From NCBI GenBank assembly GCA_024636835.1, contig JAGXGH010000129.1, forward strand, positions 1-35,284: DNA of 35,284 nt. Direction: 5' to 3'. A model generated the notes under the pieces. It made no database searches. It was not told the origin of the DNA and saw nothing but the letters and a program-made list of their open reading frames with translations. This document shows positions 17,270-24,541 of the stretch, in pieces. A program made the translations under genes and the position numbers. The stretch's first letter is position 1; each line of letters opens with the position of its first letter. This DNA comes from Verrucomicrobiales bacterium. GTDB lineage: Bacteria > Verrucomicrobiota > Verrucomicrobiia > Verrucomicrobiales > SLCJ01.

Positions 17270-18115
17270 ATGGCTGATTCGTTCGACCTTGCCGCCCATA
17301 TCCGTTTCGCCCTCGCTGAAGATCTCAGCGATGTAGGCGACCTTACCGCTCATTATTTTCTCGACCCGAATGTGCAATCGTCCGCACTCATCGTGTCGCG
17401 TGAACCTGGCGTGTTAGCTGGTATCGACGCAGCGCTGGAAACCTTCTCCCAAGTTGACGAGACCCTCACCGTCGAAACCTTTTTCAAAGACGGCGCTACT
17501 CTTGAGGTCGGCACCGCGGTGCTCAAGGTCACAGGTAGCGCCACATCCATGGTTACCGCAGAGCGCACCGCTCTCAACTATCTCCAACGGCTTTCCGGCG
17601 TTGCCTCGATGACCAGACGCTTCGTTGACGCCGTCGCAGGAACGCCCGCCCGCATCCTCGACACCCGCAAAACCACACCCGGTTGGCGTCAGTTGGAAAA
17701 GGCCGCCGTCGTCGCCGGTGGTGGAATCAATCACCGCATGGGACTTTATGACATGGTCATGGTAAAGGACAATCACCTGCTCGCCGCGGAAAGCATCAGC
17801 GCCCTGCAAACTTCCATCGATAGGCTCAAGGCTGACCACCCGGGCGTCGGCGTTGAAATCGAAGTCGACCGGCTCGACCAACTTCGCGAAGTGCTGAACC
17901 TTCGTGGCGTGCAACGTGTGTTGCTCGACAACATGCCACCGGAGGTATTGCGCGAAGCCGTTGCCATGAACAGCGGCAAGGTCGAACTGGAGGCCAGCGG
18001 CGGAATCACCGAATCGACCATTCGCGCCATAGCGGAAACCGGCGTCGACTTCATCTCTGTCGGCGCACTCACCCACTCCTCGCCATCGCTCGATCTGGGC
18101 TTCGACTTCCTATGA
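17270..18115 (+). CDS. nadC: nicotinate-nucleotide pyrophosphorylase (carboxylating)
   Basis: 281 residues, full length for the family. NadC converts quinolinate and PRPP to nicotinate mononucleotide in de novo NAD synthesis, in the cytoplasm. Seen motifs: the N-terminal EDLSDVGDLT, NYLQRLSGVAS, the phosphate-binding ILDTRKTTPGWRQLEKAAV with GGGINHRMGLYD, MVKDNHL, VEIEVD, LLDNM and the closing LEASGGI with FISVGALTHS. All active-site Lys/Arg positions of the family appear intact. birA lies 133 bases downstream on the same strand, with a short reading frame in between; nadC and birA are often neighbours in other bacteria. Confidence 0.97.
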   Translation: MADSFDLAAHIRFALAEDLSDVGDLTAHYFLDPNVQSSALIVSREPGVLAGIDAALETFSQVDETLTVETFFKDGATLEVGTAVLKVTGSATSMVTAERTALNYLQRLSGVASMTRRFVDAVAGTPARILDTRKTTPGWRQLEKAAVVAGGGINHRMGLYDMVMVKDNHLLAAESISALQTSIDRLKADHPGVGVEIEVDRLDQLREVLNLRGVQRVLLDNMPPEVLREAVAMNSGKVELEASGGITESTIRAIAETGVDFISVGALTHSSPSLDLGFDFL

Positions 18116-18135
18116 CGCCGCTTTCTAATAACAAT

Positions 18136-18252
18136 ATGACCATTCTCCGCGCACAAGTAGCTCTCCATCAATCAAGTCCACGCGCACTTGTCAATCGCGT
18201 GCCGAGCAGCGGTTCTACGCGACGCGTAAATCAGTGTCAAAATTTGGTATGA
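18136..18252 (+). CDS. short leader reading frame overlapping the birA start
   Basis: A 38-residue frame (MTILRAQVALHQSSP...) whose TGA (18250-18252) overlaps the birA ATG (18249) as ATGA, the classic coupling arrangement. A degenerate copy of this segment, also starting MTFLRAQVVLIQPSP in frame, lies at 29646-29733. No Shine-Dalgarno sequence is visible. It may be a real leader peptide that couples translation of birA, or just part of a repeat that happens to be open. I cannot decide from one genome. Confidence 0.35.
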   Translation: MTILRAQVALHQSSPRALVNRVPSSGSTRRVNQCQNLV

Positions 18253-19034
18253 TTCTCGATCCCGATATCATTTCCGAAGCGCTCACCGACGCTGCCGCAG
18301 GGTGGGATATCAAGGTCATCGGTGAGACCAAGTCGACCAATACCACACTGCTCGATTGGGGACGACGAGGCGCAAAAGGACCCGTCGCCCTGTTCACCGA
18401 AGTCCAAACCCAGGGGCGAGGGCGGCGCGGACGTACCTGGCACAGCGTAGCGGGTGACTCGCTCATCGCTACCCTGTTGATCCGCCCGGACGCCCCGCCG
18501 TCACAGTGGGGATTGGTCACCTTGGCTACGGGCATTGCCCTCGTCGATGCCTTGATCGCCGCAGCGCCAGTCCGCCTAAAATGGCCGAACGATCTATTCC
18601 TCGACGACAAGAAATTAGGCGGAATTCTTGTCGAAACCCAGATCTCTAGTGTCGACGGCTTTCTCGTCATTGGCTTCGGTATCAACCTCAACCAAACCAC
18701 CTTCGATACCGAAATCGAAGAGCTCGCTATTTCACTCCGTCAACATACAGGCCAGCAGGTTGAATTGAACGCGATCGCCGCCAAAGCAATCAACGCGCTC
18801 TCTCAGCGACTCCCCGAATCCTGGAACCACCCGCAGCGCATTCTCGATCGTTTTGGCGAACTCGACACATTACACGGCGCGGAAGTTATTGCCCGCGAGC
18901 GCGAGGCTGGCGAAGAAATCCAAGGGATTGCGCAAGGCATCGACGGCCAAGGGCGGCTCATTCTCCGCTTGAACTCTGGCGGATTTCGCGCGCTCGAAGA
19001 TGCATGGAGCATCCGTAAGGCTGACATCTTGTAA
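18249..19034 (+). CDS. birA: biotin-[acetyl-CoA-carboxylase] ligase, catalytic type without DNA-binding domain
   Basis: 261 residues from ATG 18249; a GTG at 18234 would add five. The enzyme makes biotinyl-AMP and biotinylates the carrier domain of acetyl-CoA carboxylase. Visible motifs: GETKSTNTTLLDW, the nucleotide/biotin loop QGRGRRGRTW, KWPNDLFLDDKKLGGIL (catalytic Lys region) and IGFGINLNQ, then a short SH3-like C-terminal domain. The winged-helix repressor domain found in E. coli BirA is missing, so it should not act as an operon repressor. Expression may be coupled to the short leader frame that overlaps its ATG. Confidence 0.95.
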   Translation: MILDPDIISEALTDAAAGWDIKVIGETKSTNTTLLDWGRRGAKGPVALFTEVQTQGRGRRGRTWHSVAGDSLIATLLIRPDAPPSQWGLVTLATGIALVDALIAAAPVRLKWPNDLFLDDKKLGGILVETQISSVDGFLVIGFGINLNQTTFDTEIEELAISLRQHTGQQVELNAIAAKAINALSQRLPESWNHPQRILDRFGELDTLHGAEVIAREREAGEEIQGIAQGIDGQGRLILRLNSGGFRALEDAWSIRKADIL

Positions 19035-19068
19035 TTTTCATAAACACCAGACCATCAAGGATCAACAA

Positions 19069-19797
19069 ATGGATTCCTATATTTTCGCGCCACCGACACC
19101 GCTCGGTAAAGGCCCCGTGCGCGCCTATTACGACCGCCTTCTCAAAGGGCTTGCCCACAAATTGAACAATCAGACATCGGTCGTTCAAGGCTTCAGCTCA
19201 CTGCTTCTGATGCAAGACGATTTGAGCGAGGAGACGCGGGAGAATATTGGGCATATGAAGCGCTCCGGTGAGGAAACCTCTACCCTCATGGGACGAATAC
19301 TCACTCTGACAAGTGGTGCGCAGTCCTCCGAGCAATCGATCCATCTGAACGATTTTCTGGGCGTTCTCGACGGTAGCGTTCGCAAACTGAGCACCGCAGC
19401 TGAAGTGCCCTATGAGACTCAGGTCGCAGCAGACCTCCCCGCTGTGAAATGCGATCCCTCACGACTGCGTGAACTCCTCTTCGAACTTCTTAGCAACGCC
19501 TGTGAATCCGCCTCCGCAGGTGGTGGTCAGGTCGCTCTCGACGTCTTCGGCCCCGGCAACTACACAGCGGAGAGCGATCAGCGTGTCGACATTTTCATCC
19601 GCAATTCAGGCATGGATTTCCCTCCTGAAAAAATCTCGGAAGCCTTCTCTCCATTCGTCTCCACCAAGTCCGGCGAACACTTCGGGCTCGGGCTATCCGT
19701 TGCCGCCGTCCTCGCCGACAGCATTAACGCACGCCTCGGCATCTCCTCCGAAAACGGCACCACCAAAGTCTGGCTGTCGATCCCCGCCGCGGAATAA
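19069..19797 (+). CDS. small stand-alone sensor-less histidine kinase
   Basis: 242 residues from ATG 19069, preceded by AAGG at 8 bases; an upstream in-frame ATG at 19000 lies inside birA and is unlikely. A dimerisation/phosphoacceptor helix carries His30 in LAHKLNNQTSVVQGF, and the HATPase domain carries the N box ELLFELLSNACESA and G box STKSGEHFGLGLSVAAVLA; a D box is degenerate (FIRNSGMDF). There is no input domain, no transmembrane segment and no response regulator next door, so signal and partner must be supplied in trans. The HxLNN form is shared with NtrB-like kinases. It follows birA by 34 bases and is probably co-transcribed. Confidence 0.88.
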   Translation: MDSYIFAPPTPLGKGPVRAYYDRLLKGLAHKLNNQTSVVQGFSSLLLMQDDLSEETRENIGHMKRSGEETSTLMGRILTLTSGAQSSEQSIHLNDFLGVLDGSVRKLSTAAEVPYETQVAADLPAVKCDPSRLRELLFELLSNACESASAGGGQVALDVFGPGNYTAESDQRVDIFIRNSGMDFPPEKISEAFSPFVSTKSGEHFGLGLSVAAVLADSINARLGISSENGTTKVWLSIPAAE

Positions 19798-19897
19798 TTC
19801 ACCGGTATTTCCACGTATATACTGGCGCGCATTACGTTTTGTGAAATTTCGCTGTGATTTTTAGAGCTGCCAAATACTTCTTTGCAGAAGGCGCATT

Positions 19898-19970
19898 CAA
19901 CGATCTACCCCAACGGGGTTGGGTATTTTAGCCTAGGGTTGCCAGAGTAAAACGGAGGCTACCCTAGGTC
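19898..19970. repeat. REP-like pair of palindromes
   Basis: Hairpin 1: TACCCCAAC (19906-19914) with GTTGGGTA (19918-19925), one bulge, followed by TTTTA. Hairpin 2: CCTAGGGTTGCC (19932-19943) with GGCTACCCTAGG (19957-19968), one T-T mismatch, 13-base loop. Two adjacent GC-rich palindromes in an intergenic space look like a REP-type element. The first hairpin could also end transcription after the histidine kinase. Confidence 0.5.
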
Positions 19971-19994
19971 ACGGCCGCCATGATCATTTTGGAT

Positions 19995-20456
19995 TCAGCG
20001 CTCCCAGCCTTTGAATTGATCTTTAGTCGTAACGACGGACTTGCCATCGCCATCCATGATCTCGAGAGTTCCCTCGAAACTCCTGGAGCCGCTGAATGTT
20101 CCGAAATCGGCGTCGTAGGGATGTTTCAAATAAACAGCGTTGTCTTCGATAAGAAAGAAGAGACGGTCATTTTCACTATCGTAAGGCACCCCAAGGTATT
20201 CAGCCTTTTTCTTGCGTGACGACTCGCGAGTGCCCTCGCCACCACAGTATATCGGATGAGATATCTTAATAGTAATGCCCTCCAGGTTCCGCTCACCTGT
20301 TGGTTTCAGAAAACCGTAAAAGGTATCCCGATCTTGGATTCCCGGCAGCCTCTCAATCCTGTGGTCTGGATTAGTATCCGGGAACAGTAGTGAAAACAGA
20401 TCAGAATATTGTTCGATTACCCGATACTGTTCGGAAGTGATGCGACACTCTTCAGT
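19995..20456 (-). pseudogene. unknown protein frame without a usual start codon
   Basis: An open frame of 153 codons follows a TGA at 20457-20459. It reads like a real soluble protein (TSEQYRVIEQYSDLFSLLF ... FYGFLKPTGERNLEG ... RLFFLIEDNAVYLKHPYD ... DQFKGWER). There is no ATG, GTG or TTG before the GTG at 20189, which would leave only 64 residues. Its first 40 bases overlap the 3' end of the lipoprotein gene at 20417-20848 in another frame. So it either starts at a rare codon (ATC, CTG), is made by frameshifting from the upstream gene, or has lost its start. No family recognised. Confidence 0.55.
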
Positions 20457-20848
20457 TCATTGACGATACCGGGCAACATCTTCCATGTTGTTGTTCTCTT
20501 TAAGTCGGACCCTTGCTCGTAGATCACAAGAAAAACATCCTGATCGTCACTAAGCCTTACCGCAACCCGCGCGGACGAGTTTGGCCCAATTTTTGAATCA
20601 TACGGCTCATGAACTGGAACGCTAGCCTTGGCTATTAGGGTGCCGCGCCGATCTCGCTCCACCTTCCAGAATGGTGAGAGCTTTAGATCATTTAAGAATC
20701 TCTTGGCATCAAGGATTTTGACGTCCTCAAACACCGGAACTGTCGTTTCGACTCTCGCGACTTCTTTAGCGCGAAATTGAGCGTCGCACGACGACACGCT
20801 GAGTGCGAGCAACGCGATGATTATCGGAATGGTGCGATGGCGGTTCAT
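20417..20848 (-). CDS. putative lipoprotein of unknown function
   Basis: 143 residues from ATG 20848, chosen because it places a lipoprotein signal peptide at the N-terminus (RTIPIIIALLALSVSSC, lipobox VSSC). The mature part (AKEVARVETTVPVFEDVKI ... FLNDLKLSPFWKVERDRRG ... VFLVIYEQGSDLKRTTTWK) is an alpha/beta mix with no recognised family. The upstream spacer carries a compact hairpin (GACAAC ... GTTGTC). The 3' end overlaps the startless frame at 19995-20456. It belongs to a run of small minus-strand genes of unknown function. Confidence 0.75.
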   Translation of the reverse strand: MNRHRTIPIIIALLALSVSSCDAQFRAKEVARVETTVPVFEDVKILDAKRFLNDLKLSPFWKVERDRRGTLIAKASVPVHEPYDSKIGPNSSARVAVRLSDDQDVFLVIYEQGSDLKRTTTWKMLPGIVNELKSVASLPNSIG

Positions 20849-20957
20849 TTCTTTTGAGAACGATAAGGGCCGACAACCCGCCAGCGGATACCGTTGTCCG
20901 GTTAATTTCAGAGTTTCAACCACGGGGATCAGGTTTCCCTGCTCCGACCGGAAAAAA

Positions 20958-21284
20958 TTACATGTTCACATAGGTCGTCAATTGTTCCTGCAACTCATCG
21001 CTGAAACCGTCAATATCCTCTTGTTTGAGCATGCCGTGTCGGAGCATTCGCAACATGCTGATATACATATTCGATCTGGAGTGTCGATCCAGGCAATCCT
21101 GCAAGATCTCCGCCTCCTTCTTCATTTCCTCGAAGGCTTCCCAAAATTGCTCTGTCGCAGATCGTTCCTCGTCGGTGAGAATCTGATTCAATTGCTGATT
21201 CTTTTCCTTCAGATACCTCTCCCTGAGGAACTCGATGATTTTCCGAAAGTGCTTCCAGTCGGACTCTTTGGGTTTTTCATTCAT
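20958..21284 (-). CDS. small acidic helical cytoplasmic protein, unknown function
   Basis: 108 residues, no signal peptide and no membrane segment. The sequence is almost all charged helix (HFRKIIEFLRERYLKEK, EEMKKEAEILQDCLDRH, LKQEDIDGFSDELQEQL), consistent with a helical bundle or coiled coil. No family recognised. It is preceded by a TTTAAGAAAATATG leader and no Shine-Dalgarno sequence. It sits between two exported proteins in the same-strand cluster, spaced 77 bases from the gene upstream and 109 from the one downstream. Confidence 0.7.
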   Translation of the reverse strand: MNEKPKESDWKHFRKIIEFLRERYLKEKNQQLNQILTDEERSATEQFWEAFEEMKKEAEILQDCLDRHSRSNMYISMLRMLRHGMLKQEDIDGFSDELQEQLTTYVNM

Positions 21285-21361
21285 ATTTTCTTAAAGCTAG
21301 TTCACCGGCACCCGCTGAAGTGAGCCCCAGTCCATTCATCATAAACATTTCCCATCAGAGT

Positions 21362-21934
21362 TCAATCTCCGACCCGCGGCGGGGTATCGGCTTGTCCAGC
21401 CGAGGCGTGTCCGCTTCGGTTTGTCCAGAAATCCTTGAACGCAGGATTGAGCTTTCGATCCTCGGTCAAAAGCATTGGAGCATCGGGAAAATCAGAACGC
21501 AGGCCCAACGCCATGCGATCCAATGCCCATGCTGATAGACGTCCGGCCTCAAAATCATCGAGCACTGTGTCAACATGCGAATAGTCCTCGAACGCCATCT
21601 GCAGAGCAGAGATCAAATAGGCTCTCTTCTTCGTAGCGTCCTGATTCTCTATCGCGGCCAAGAGATCCGAATGCGCCGATCCTCCAATCATCTCGAGCGC
21701 ATTTGGCAGGTAACAGTAGCGGCGCACCCACGGCGAGTGCTCCTCGATACTAGCAATCGTTGGTTGAATAGCCCGCTCGCCGAAGAAGACGATCCGATCA
21801 CGTGCAGCCTGGGAAGACTCCTCGCCCTTCTTGTTGGCCAGTGCCATTGACCAAACAGCAACCCTGGGAGCCGCAAACCATCCGCCGATCAAGAGAGCGG
21901 CAACGATGAGGCAGATGATCTTACGTCGGCGCAT
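21362..21934 (-). CDS. membrane-anchored helical-repeat protein
   Basis: 190 residues from ATG 21934, which avoids overlap with the upstream gene and puts a basic patch (MRRRK) before a hydrophobic segment (IICLIVAALLIGGWFAAP). An in-frame ATG at 22048 is possible but would overlap the preceding gene by 68 bases. The rest is helical and HEAT-like (FFGERAIQPTIASIEEHSPWVRRYC, NALEMIGG, HSDLLAAIENQD, KKRAYLISALQMAFED). It resembles in style the HEAT-like protein at 515-1513. Function unknown; likely anchored facing the periplasm. Confidence 0.7.
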   Translation of the reverse strand: MRRRKIICLIVAALLIGGWFAAPRVAVWSMALANKKGEESSQAARDRIVFFGERAIQPTIASIEEHSPWVRRYCYLPNALEMIGGSAHSDLLAAIENQDATKKRAYLISALQMAFEDYSHVDTVLDDFEAGRLSAWALDRMALGLRSDFPDAPMLLTEDRKLNPAFKDFWTNRSGHASAGQADTPPRVGD

Positions 21935-21980
21935 TTTCTTTAACAATAAAATGGATACACCGGCGGCAGCGATCCCGAAT

Positions 21981-22328
21981 TCAACGAGGTAAGTTTTCGC
22001 CGGTTGCATCCCGCGGCTTGGGGTTCGTGCTTGCTCCGATGTAGACATTCAAAGCATCAATGTCATTCCTCGTCTTGGACATCAGTATCTCATCTTCATA
22101 TAGACCTTGCGTGGTAAGCCAATGGTCACAGTCGTCATCAGTTATCGCTCCAGCCGAATACTTCTTCGCATGCGGTCTCAAACGCCAAGGGAAGTTCTCA
22201 TACGCGGCGAAAACCGCCCAGCGGGTTTCGGGGTCTGAAGCGAGAGCAAACAACAGTTCGAGGGAGGGCGAATACTCTGGCGGCTCTACCGCAATCTCGA
22301 AGCTTGCGATCCGCAAAGCCTCCTTCAT
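21981..22328 (-). CDS. protein of unknown function
   Basis: 115 residues, acidic, no signal peptide. It begins MKEALRIASFEIAVEPPEY and contains LELLFALASDPETRWAVFAAYENFPWRLRPHA, which looks like a pair of helical repeats. Its ATG overlaps the end of the preceding small membrane gene by four bases (ATGA, 22325-22328), so the two are translationally coupled. No family recognised. It probably forms an operon with the damaged membrane gene upstream and the helical-repeat protein downstream. Confidence 0.65.
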   Translation of the reverse strand: MKEALRIASFEIAVEPPEYSPSLELLFALASDPETRWAVFAAYENFPWRLRPHAKKYSAGAITDDDCDHWLTTQGLYEDEILMSKTRNDIDALNVYIGASTNPKPRDATGENLPR

Positions 22329-22573
22329 CGTCTCATTGCCTTCTTATATGCTTTCATTTCTTCGTCGTATGCCGCCGCTCGTTTTTGGTAGTCCTCCATT
22401 TCATCATTGTAGGTGATGGTCATCTCAGCATACTCCCTCGCTTGTCTTTCATAATTCTCGATTGCGGACTCGTATCGCTCACGATCTTCGCTGTTCCCAT
22501 AGAACATTAACCCCATCATGAGGACGGTCACAATTTAGAGTGTGACTATGGTTGATAGTGCTATTCGATTCAT
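22325..22573 (-). pseudogene. small membrane protein interrupted by an in-frame stop
   Basis: From ATG 22573 (leader ATTAGAAAAA) the frame reads MNRIALSTIVTL, then TAA at 22535-22537, then IVTVLMMGLMFYGNSEDRERYESAI and a charged coiled-coil (ENYERQAREYAEM). Without the stop the first 25 residues form one continuous transmembrane helix, so the stop cuts a real membrane anchor. Restart at the GTG at 22531 (third codon after the stop) would give 68 residues and could still yield a shortened anchor. The 3' end is coupled to the next gene by an ATGA overlap. Function unknown. Confidence 0.65.
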
Positions 22574-22786
22574 TTTTTCTAATGTTAGAGTGTAGTCACT
22601 CCTGTCAGCGGAATGCATAATGCGTCAGGCCGTAAATCGTGCGATTCTCTCCTGATACCGTAGCCTCACGCCATCTTTTTCGGCAAGCTTTTCTCCTACC
22701 TCCGAGATGATTCGGCTGACCGTTGTCGGCTTCCCCATACAGAGTTCATTCGGCAATCATGCGCAATGTCCGAAGCCTGGCACCCA

Positions 22787-23344
22787 CTACCGGGAGCGCA
22801 CCTCCGACTCAGATTTGGGGTTCTGACTACCCTCCTGTTCTGACTCCGGAGCGGTAGCGGATTGGTCAGCGCCGGCTTCTTCTGCCATATTTGCATCATT
22901 GCCGATGACTCTCTTTAGTTCTTTTATATCGTGGGCAAGAAACCTTATCTGGCCGCGATCGCGGCCCTGGCCGTCCTTAAGCGTATCGACTCTCTCGGGC
23001 CATAAAGCATACGAACTTGTCCGTTGAACACCGGTTGGCCCTTCGAATTCTTGAAAGAAAAATATTTCTGCGAAGCCGTCAGTTCTTAGAGCTTCGGTGT
23101 CACCTCGCGGCAAGAATTTAGATATGGCATCCTTGTGCTTTTGATAGAGAGCTTGACCCTTTAGGATTGATGCGACCTCAAGTGCACTTCCACCCTTGTT
23201 CGGGCGGCAAAGTAATACGATCGCAGATGGTGCTGCCAATGCCCTCAGCTTCTGTATCGGCGGGTGTGGCGGAACCACTTGCTCCTCCGCATTAACGGCA
23301 AAAACTGCACAGCAGAGTAACATGGCTAGCGATGAGATTCTCAT
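22787..23344 (-). CDS. secreted protein of unknown function
   Basis: 185 residues from ATG 23344; ATG 23362 is an in-frame alternative that overlaps the conserved repeat. Signal peptide MRISSLAMLLCCAVFAVNAEE. Mature segments include PSAIVLLCRPNKGGSALEVASILKG and AEIFFFQEFEGPTGVQRTSSYALWP, then a low-complexity acidic tail (EEAGADQSATAPESEQEG). No family recognised. It lies immediately after the hairpin repeat at 23351-23459. The following 213 bases to the next gene hold a short open stretch (MGKPTTVSRIISEVGEKLAE) that may be another remnant. Confidence 0.7.
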   Translation of the reverse strand: MRISSLAMLLCCAVFAVNAEEQVVPPHPPIQKLRALAAPSAIVLLCRPNKGGSALEVASILKGQALYQKHKDAISKFLPRGDTEALRTDGFAEIFFFQEFEGPTGVQRTSSYALWPERVDTLKDGQGRDRGQIRFLAHDIKELKRVIGNDANMAEEAGADQSATAPESEQEGSQNPKSESEVRSR

Positions 23345-23350
23345 TTTCCA

Positions 23351-23459
23351 TAGCAACGTCATAGATTACGCACCGCCACTAGCGAGGGCGAGCGTTGTGA
23401 CGGGAGTGGAGGTTCATATTACGGGTGGTGATAGACTGGGCAGCTAGTGGCGGTTGCTG
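23351..23459 (-). repeat. conserved long-hairpin repeat, copy B
   Basis: On the minus strand it begins AGCAACCGCCACTAGC and ends GGCGGTGCG...TGACGTTGCTATGG. Arms at 23370-23383 and 23443-23457 pair over 14 bp with one bulged base around a 59-base loop containing AATATGAAC and CAACGCTCGCC. It starts 12 bases after the stop of the gene at 23469-24110 and runs up to the start of the next gene. It shares layout and core sequence with copies at 24115-24226 and 31405-31513. Confidence 0.7.
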
Positions 23460-23468
23460 CGTCTCGCC

Positions 23469-24110
23469 TTATTCGCTACCATTGCCTGCCGGTTTAAGCA
23501 ACTCCGTCAGTCGCTGGTTTACTCTACCAAATGAAGCCGATTTGAGGCGACCTTCTACAAATTCCATGCGCACGAACCCCGTCGGATCATCACCATATTC
23601 AAAGAGGGACTGCGACAAAACCACGGTGCTGTTTGCTTCGGCTTTATACTCTCCGGGAATTTGAAAGTTCCTCAGATTCGGGAAGTGTTGCATGGCGTCC
23701 TTGGGCGTAAAAAGCAAGAGACCTCCCAGCTCCAAATCGTGAGCTCTGAGGTATTTCTTGTAGGCGTCGACGTCGATCGCCATATAACATAAAGTCATCT
23801 TTCCAAACTCAGCATTTCCAGGGGCCTTGTGGATTTTTCTCGCAATGATCGTGAGCCCGGGAATGCCATGCTTCCACAAAGTCAGCTCGAAATCGAAACG
23901 TGGAACCACCCTGTGTTCAGGAACCTGAAAGCGTTTCGTTGCAGTTGGTGTGGCCTTGCGAGGCCTTAGAATACCATCCTCAACTGCGGCAGGGGTTTCG
24001 AGAACCGCGTCAAGATCTGCCCACGTCAATAGCTTCGCCTCACTGTCCTCCCCAGAGGTGTTGGCAACAGTCAACACGAGGCTGGCAATCGCTACTGCAA
24101 AGATCTTCAT
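23469..24110 (-). CDS. secreted protein of unknown function, bracketed by hairpin repeats
   Basis: 213 residues from ATG 24110, which follows the shared leader TAGAAAA; an ATG at 24137 lies inside the repeat. Signal peptide MKIFAVAIASLVLTVANTSG. Mature sequence includes LLTWADLDAVLETPAAVEDG, RVVPRFDFELTLWKHGIPG and LYMAIDVDAYKKY-like segments, an alpha/beta globular protein with no recognised family. The gene fills the space between two related repeats exactly (C upstream, B downstream), which is the one-gene-per-repeat layout seen in gene cassettes. Confidence 0.75.
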   Translation of the reverse strand: MKIFAVAIASLVLTVANTSGEDSEAKLLTWADLDAVLETPAAVEDGILRPRKATPTATKRFQVPEHRVVPRFDFELTLWKHGIPGLTIIARKIHKAPGNAEFGKMTLCYMAIDVDAYKKYLRAHDLELGGLLLFTPKDAMQHFPNLRNFQIPGEYKAEANSTVVLSQSLFEYGDDPTGFVRMEFVEGRLKSASFGRVNQRLTELLKPAGNGSE

Positions 24111-24114
24111 TTTT

Positions 24115-24226
24115 CTATGCAAGGTTAAAGCTGCCATGCGCCCCTACCAGCGAAGGCGAGCGTTGATCACGGGGTTAAAGTTTATAGTTACGTCAATCAT
24201 TCTAACTTGGTGCGTCTAGGCAGTTG
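24115..24226 (-). repeat. conserved long-hairpin repeat, copy C
   Basis: On the minus strand it begins CAACTGCCTAGACGCACC inside the last codons of the gene at 24197-24541 and ends GGCAGCTTTAACCTTGCATAG just before the next ATG. The arms pair imperfectly (CTGCC with GGCAG, GACGC with GCGC, ACC with GGT). The loop contains CTATAAAC, TTAACCCCGTGATCAACG and CTCGCC. It aligns with copy B over CAACGCTCGCCNTCGCT and with copy A at both ends. Confidence 0.65.
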
Positions 24227-24541
24227 TCCAGCGCGACCTTGTTGTGCTTCTTGCTTCGGATAGTCTGCCTGAGCTTGTTGATTTAGGTCAAACCCACATC
24301 TGCCACAATGATGGACTTCATCAAACCCTCTGGGACCCGAAGGAATGATTAGTCTTCTTTTGCAATTTGGGCATTTCAAACCACCAAACAAGCTTGATAC
24401 GAATATAATCGGAATCAACAAGGCTATGAACTCAAATCTGCCCGAAAATACCAAAAAGAGAATCAAAGAGAAAAGGGCTATGCCGACGTAAAAATTCCCA
24501 CGCCACCACCTTTTGCGGAGCAGTTGCTTGTAGGTCTTCAT
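24197..24541 (-). CDS. small membrane protein with a zinc ribbon
   Basis: 114 residues. Two hydrophobic stretches (FYVGIALFSLILFLVFSG and FEFIALLIPIIFVSSLFGG) are followed by four cysteines in ribbon spacing (CPNCKRRL ... HHCGRCGFDL), probably a zinc site facing the cytoplasm, and a Gln-rich tail (QQAQADYPKQEAQQG). Zinc-ribbon membrane proteins of this size are common and poorly defined. The last codons lie inside the hairpin repeat C, so the C-terminal tail sequence may have been supplied by the repeat. No function can be assigned. Confidence 0.75.
   Translation of the reverse strand: MKTYKQLLRKRWWRGNFYVGIALFSLILFLVFSGRFEFIALLIPIIFVSSLFGGLKCPNCKRRLIIPSGPRGFDEVHHCGRCGFDLNQQAQADYPKQEAQQGRAGQLPRRTKLE

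Noticed and set aside
17414..18076. 220-codon minus-strand open frame
   Set aside because: Antisense to nadC, which is complete with all its motifs.
23351..24226. Direct call of the repeats as integron attC sites
   Set aside because: The paired core triplets AAC and GTT are not both kept (copy C has CTTGCA), the spacer between arm and right end is 16 bases instead of 5-6, and no IntI-type integrase is in the window. Kept as a cassette-like repeat only.
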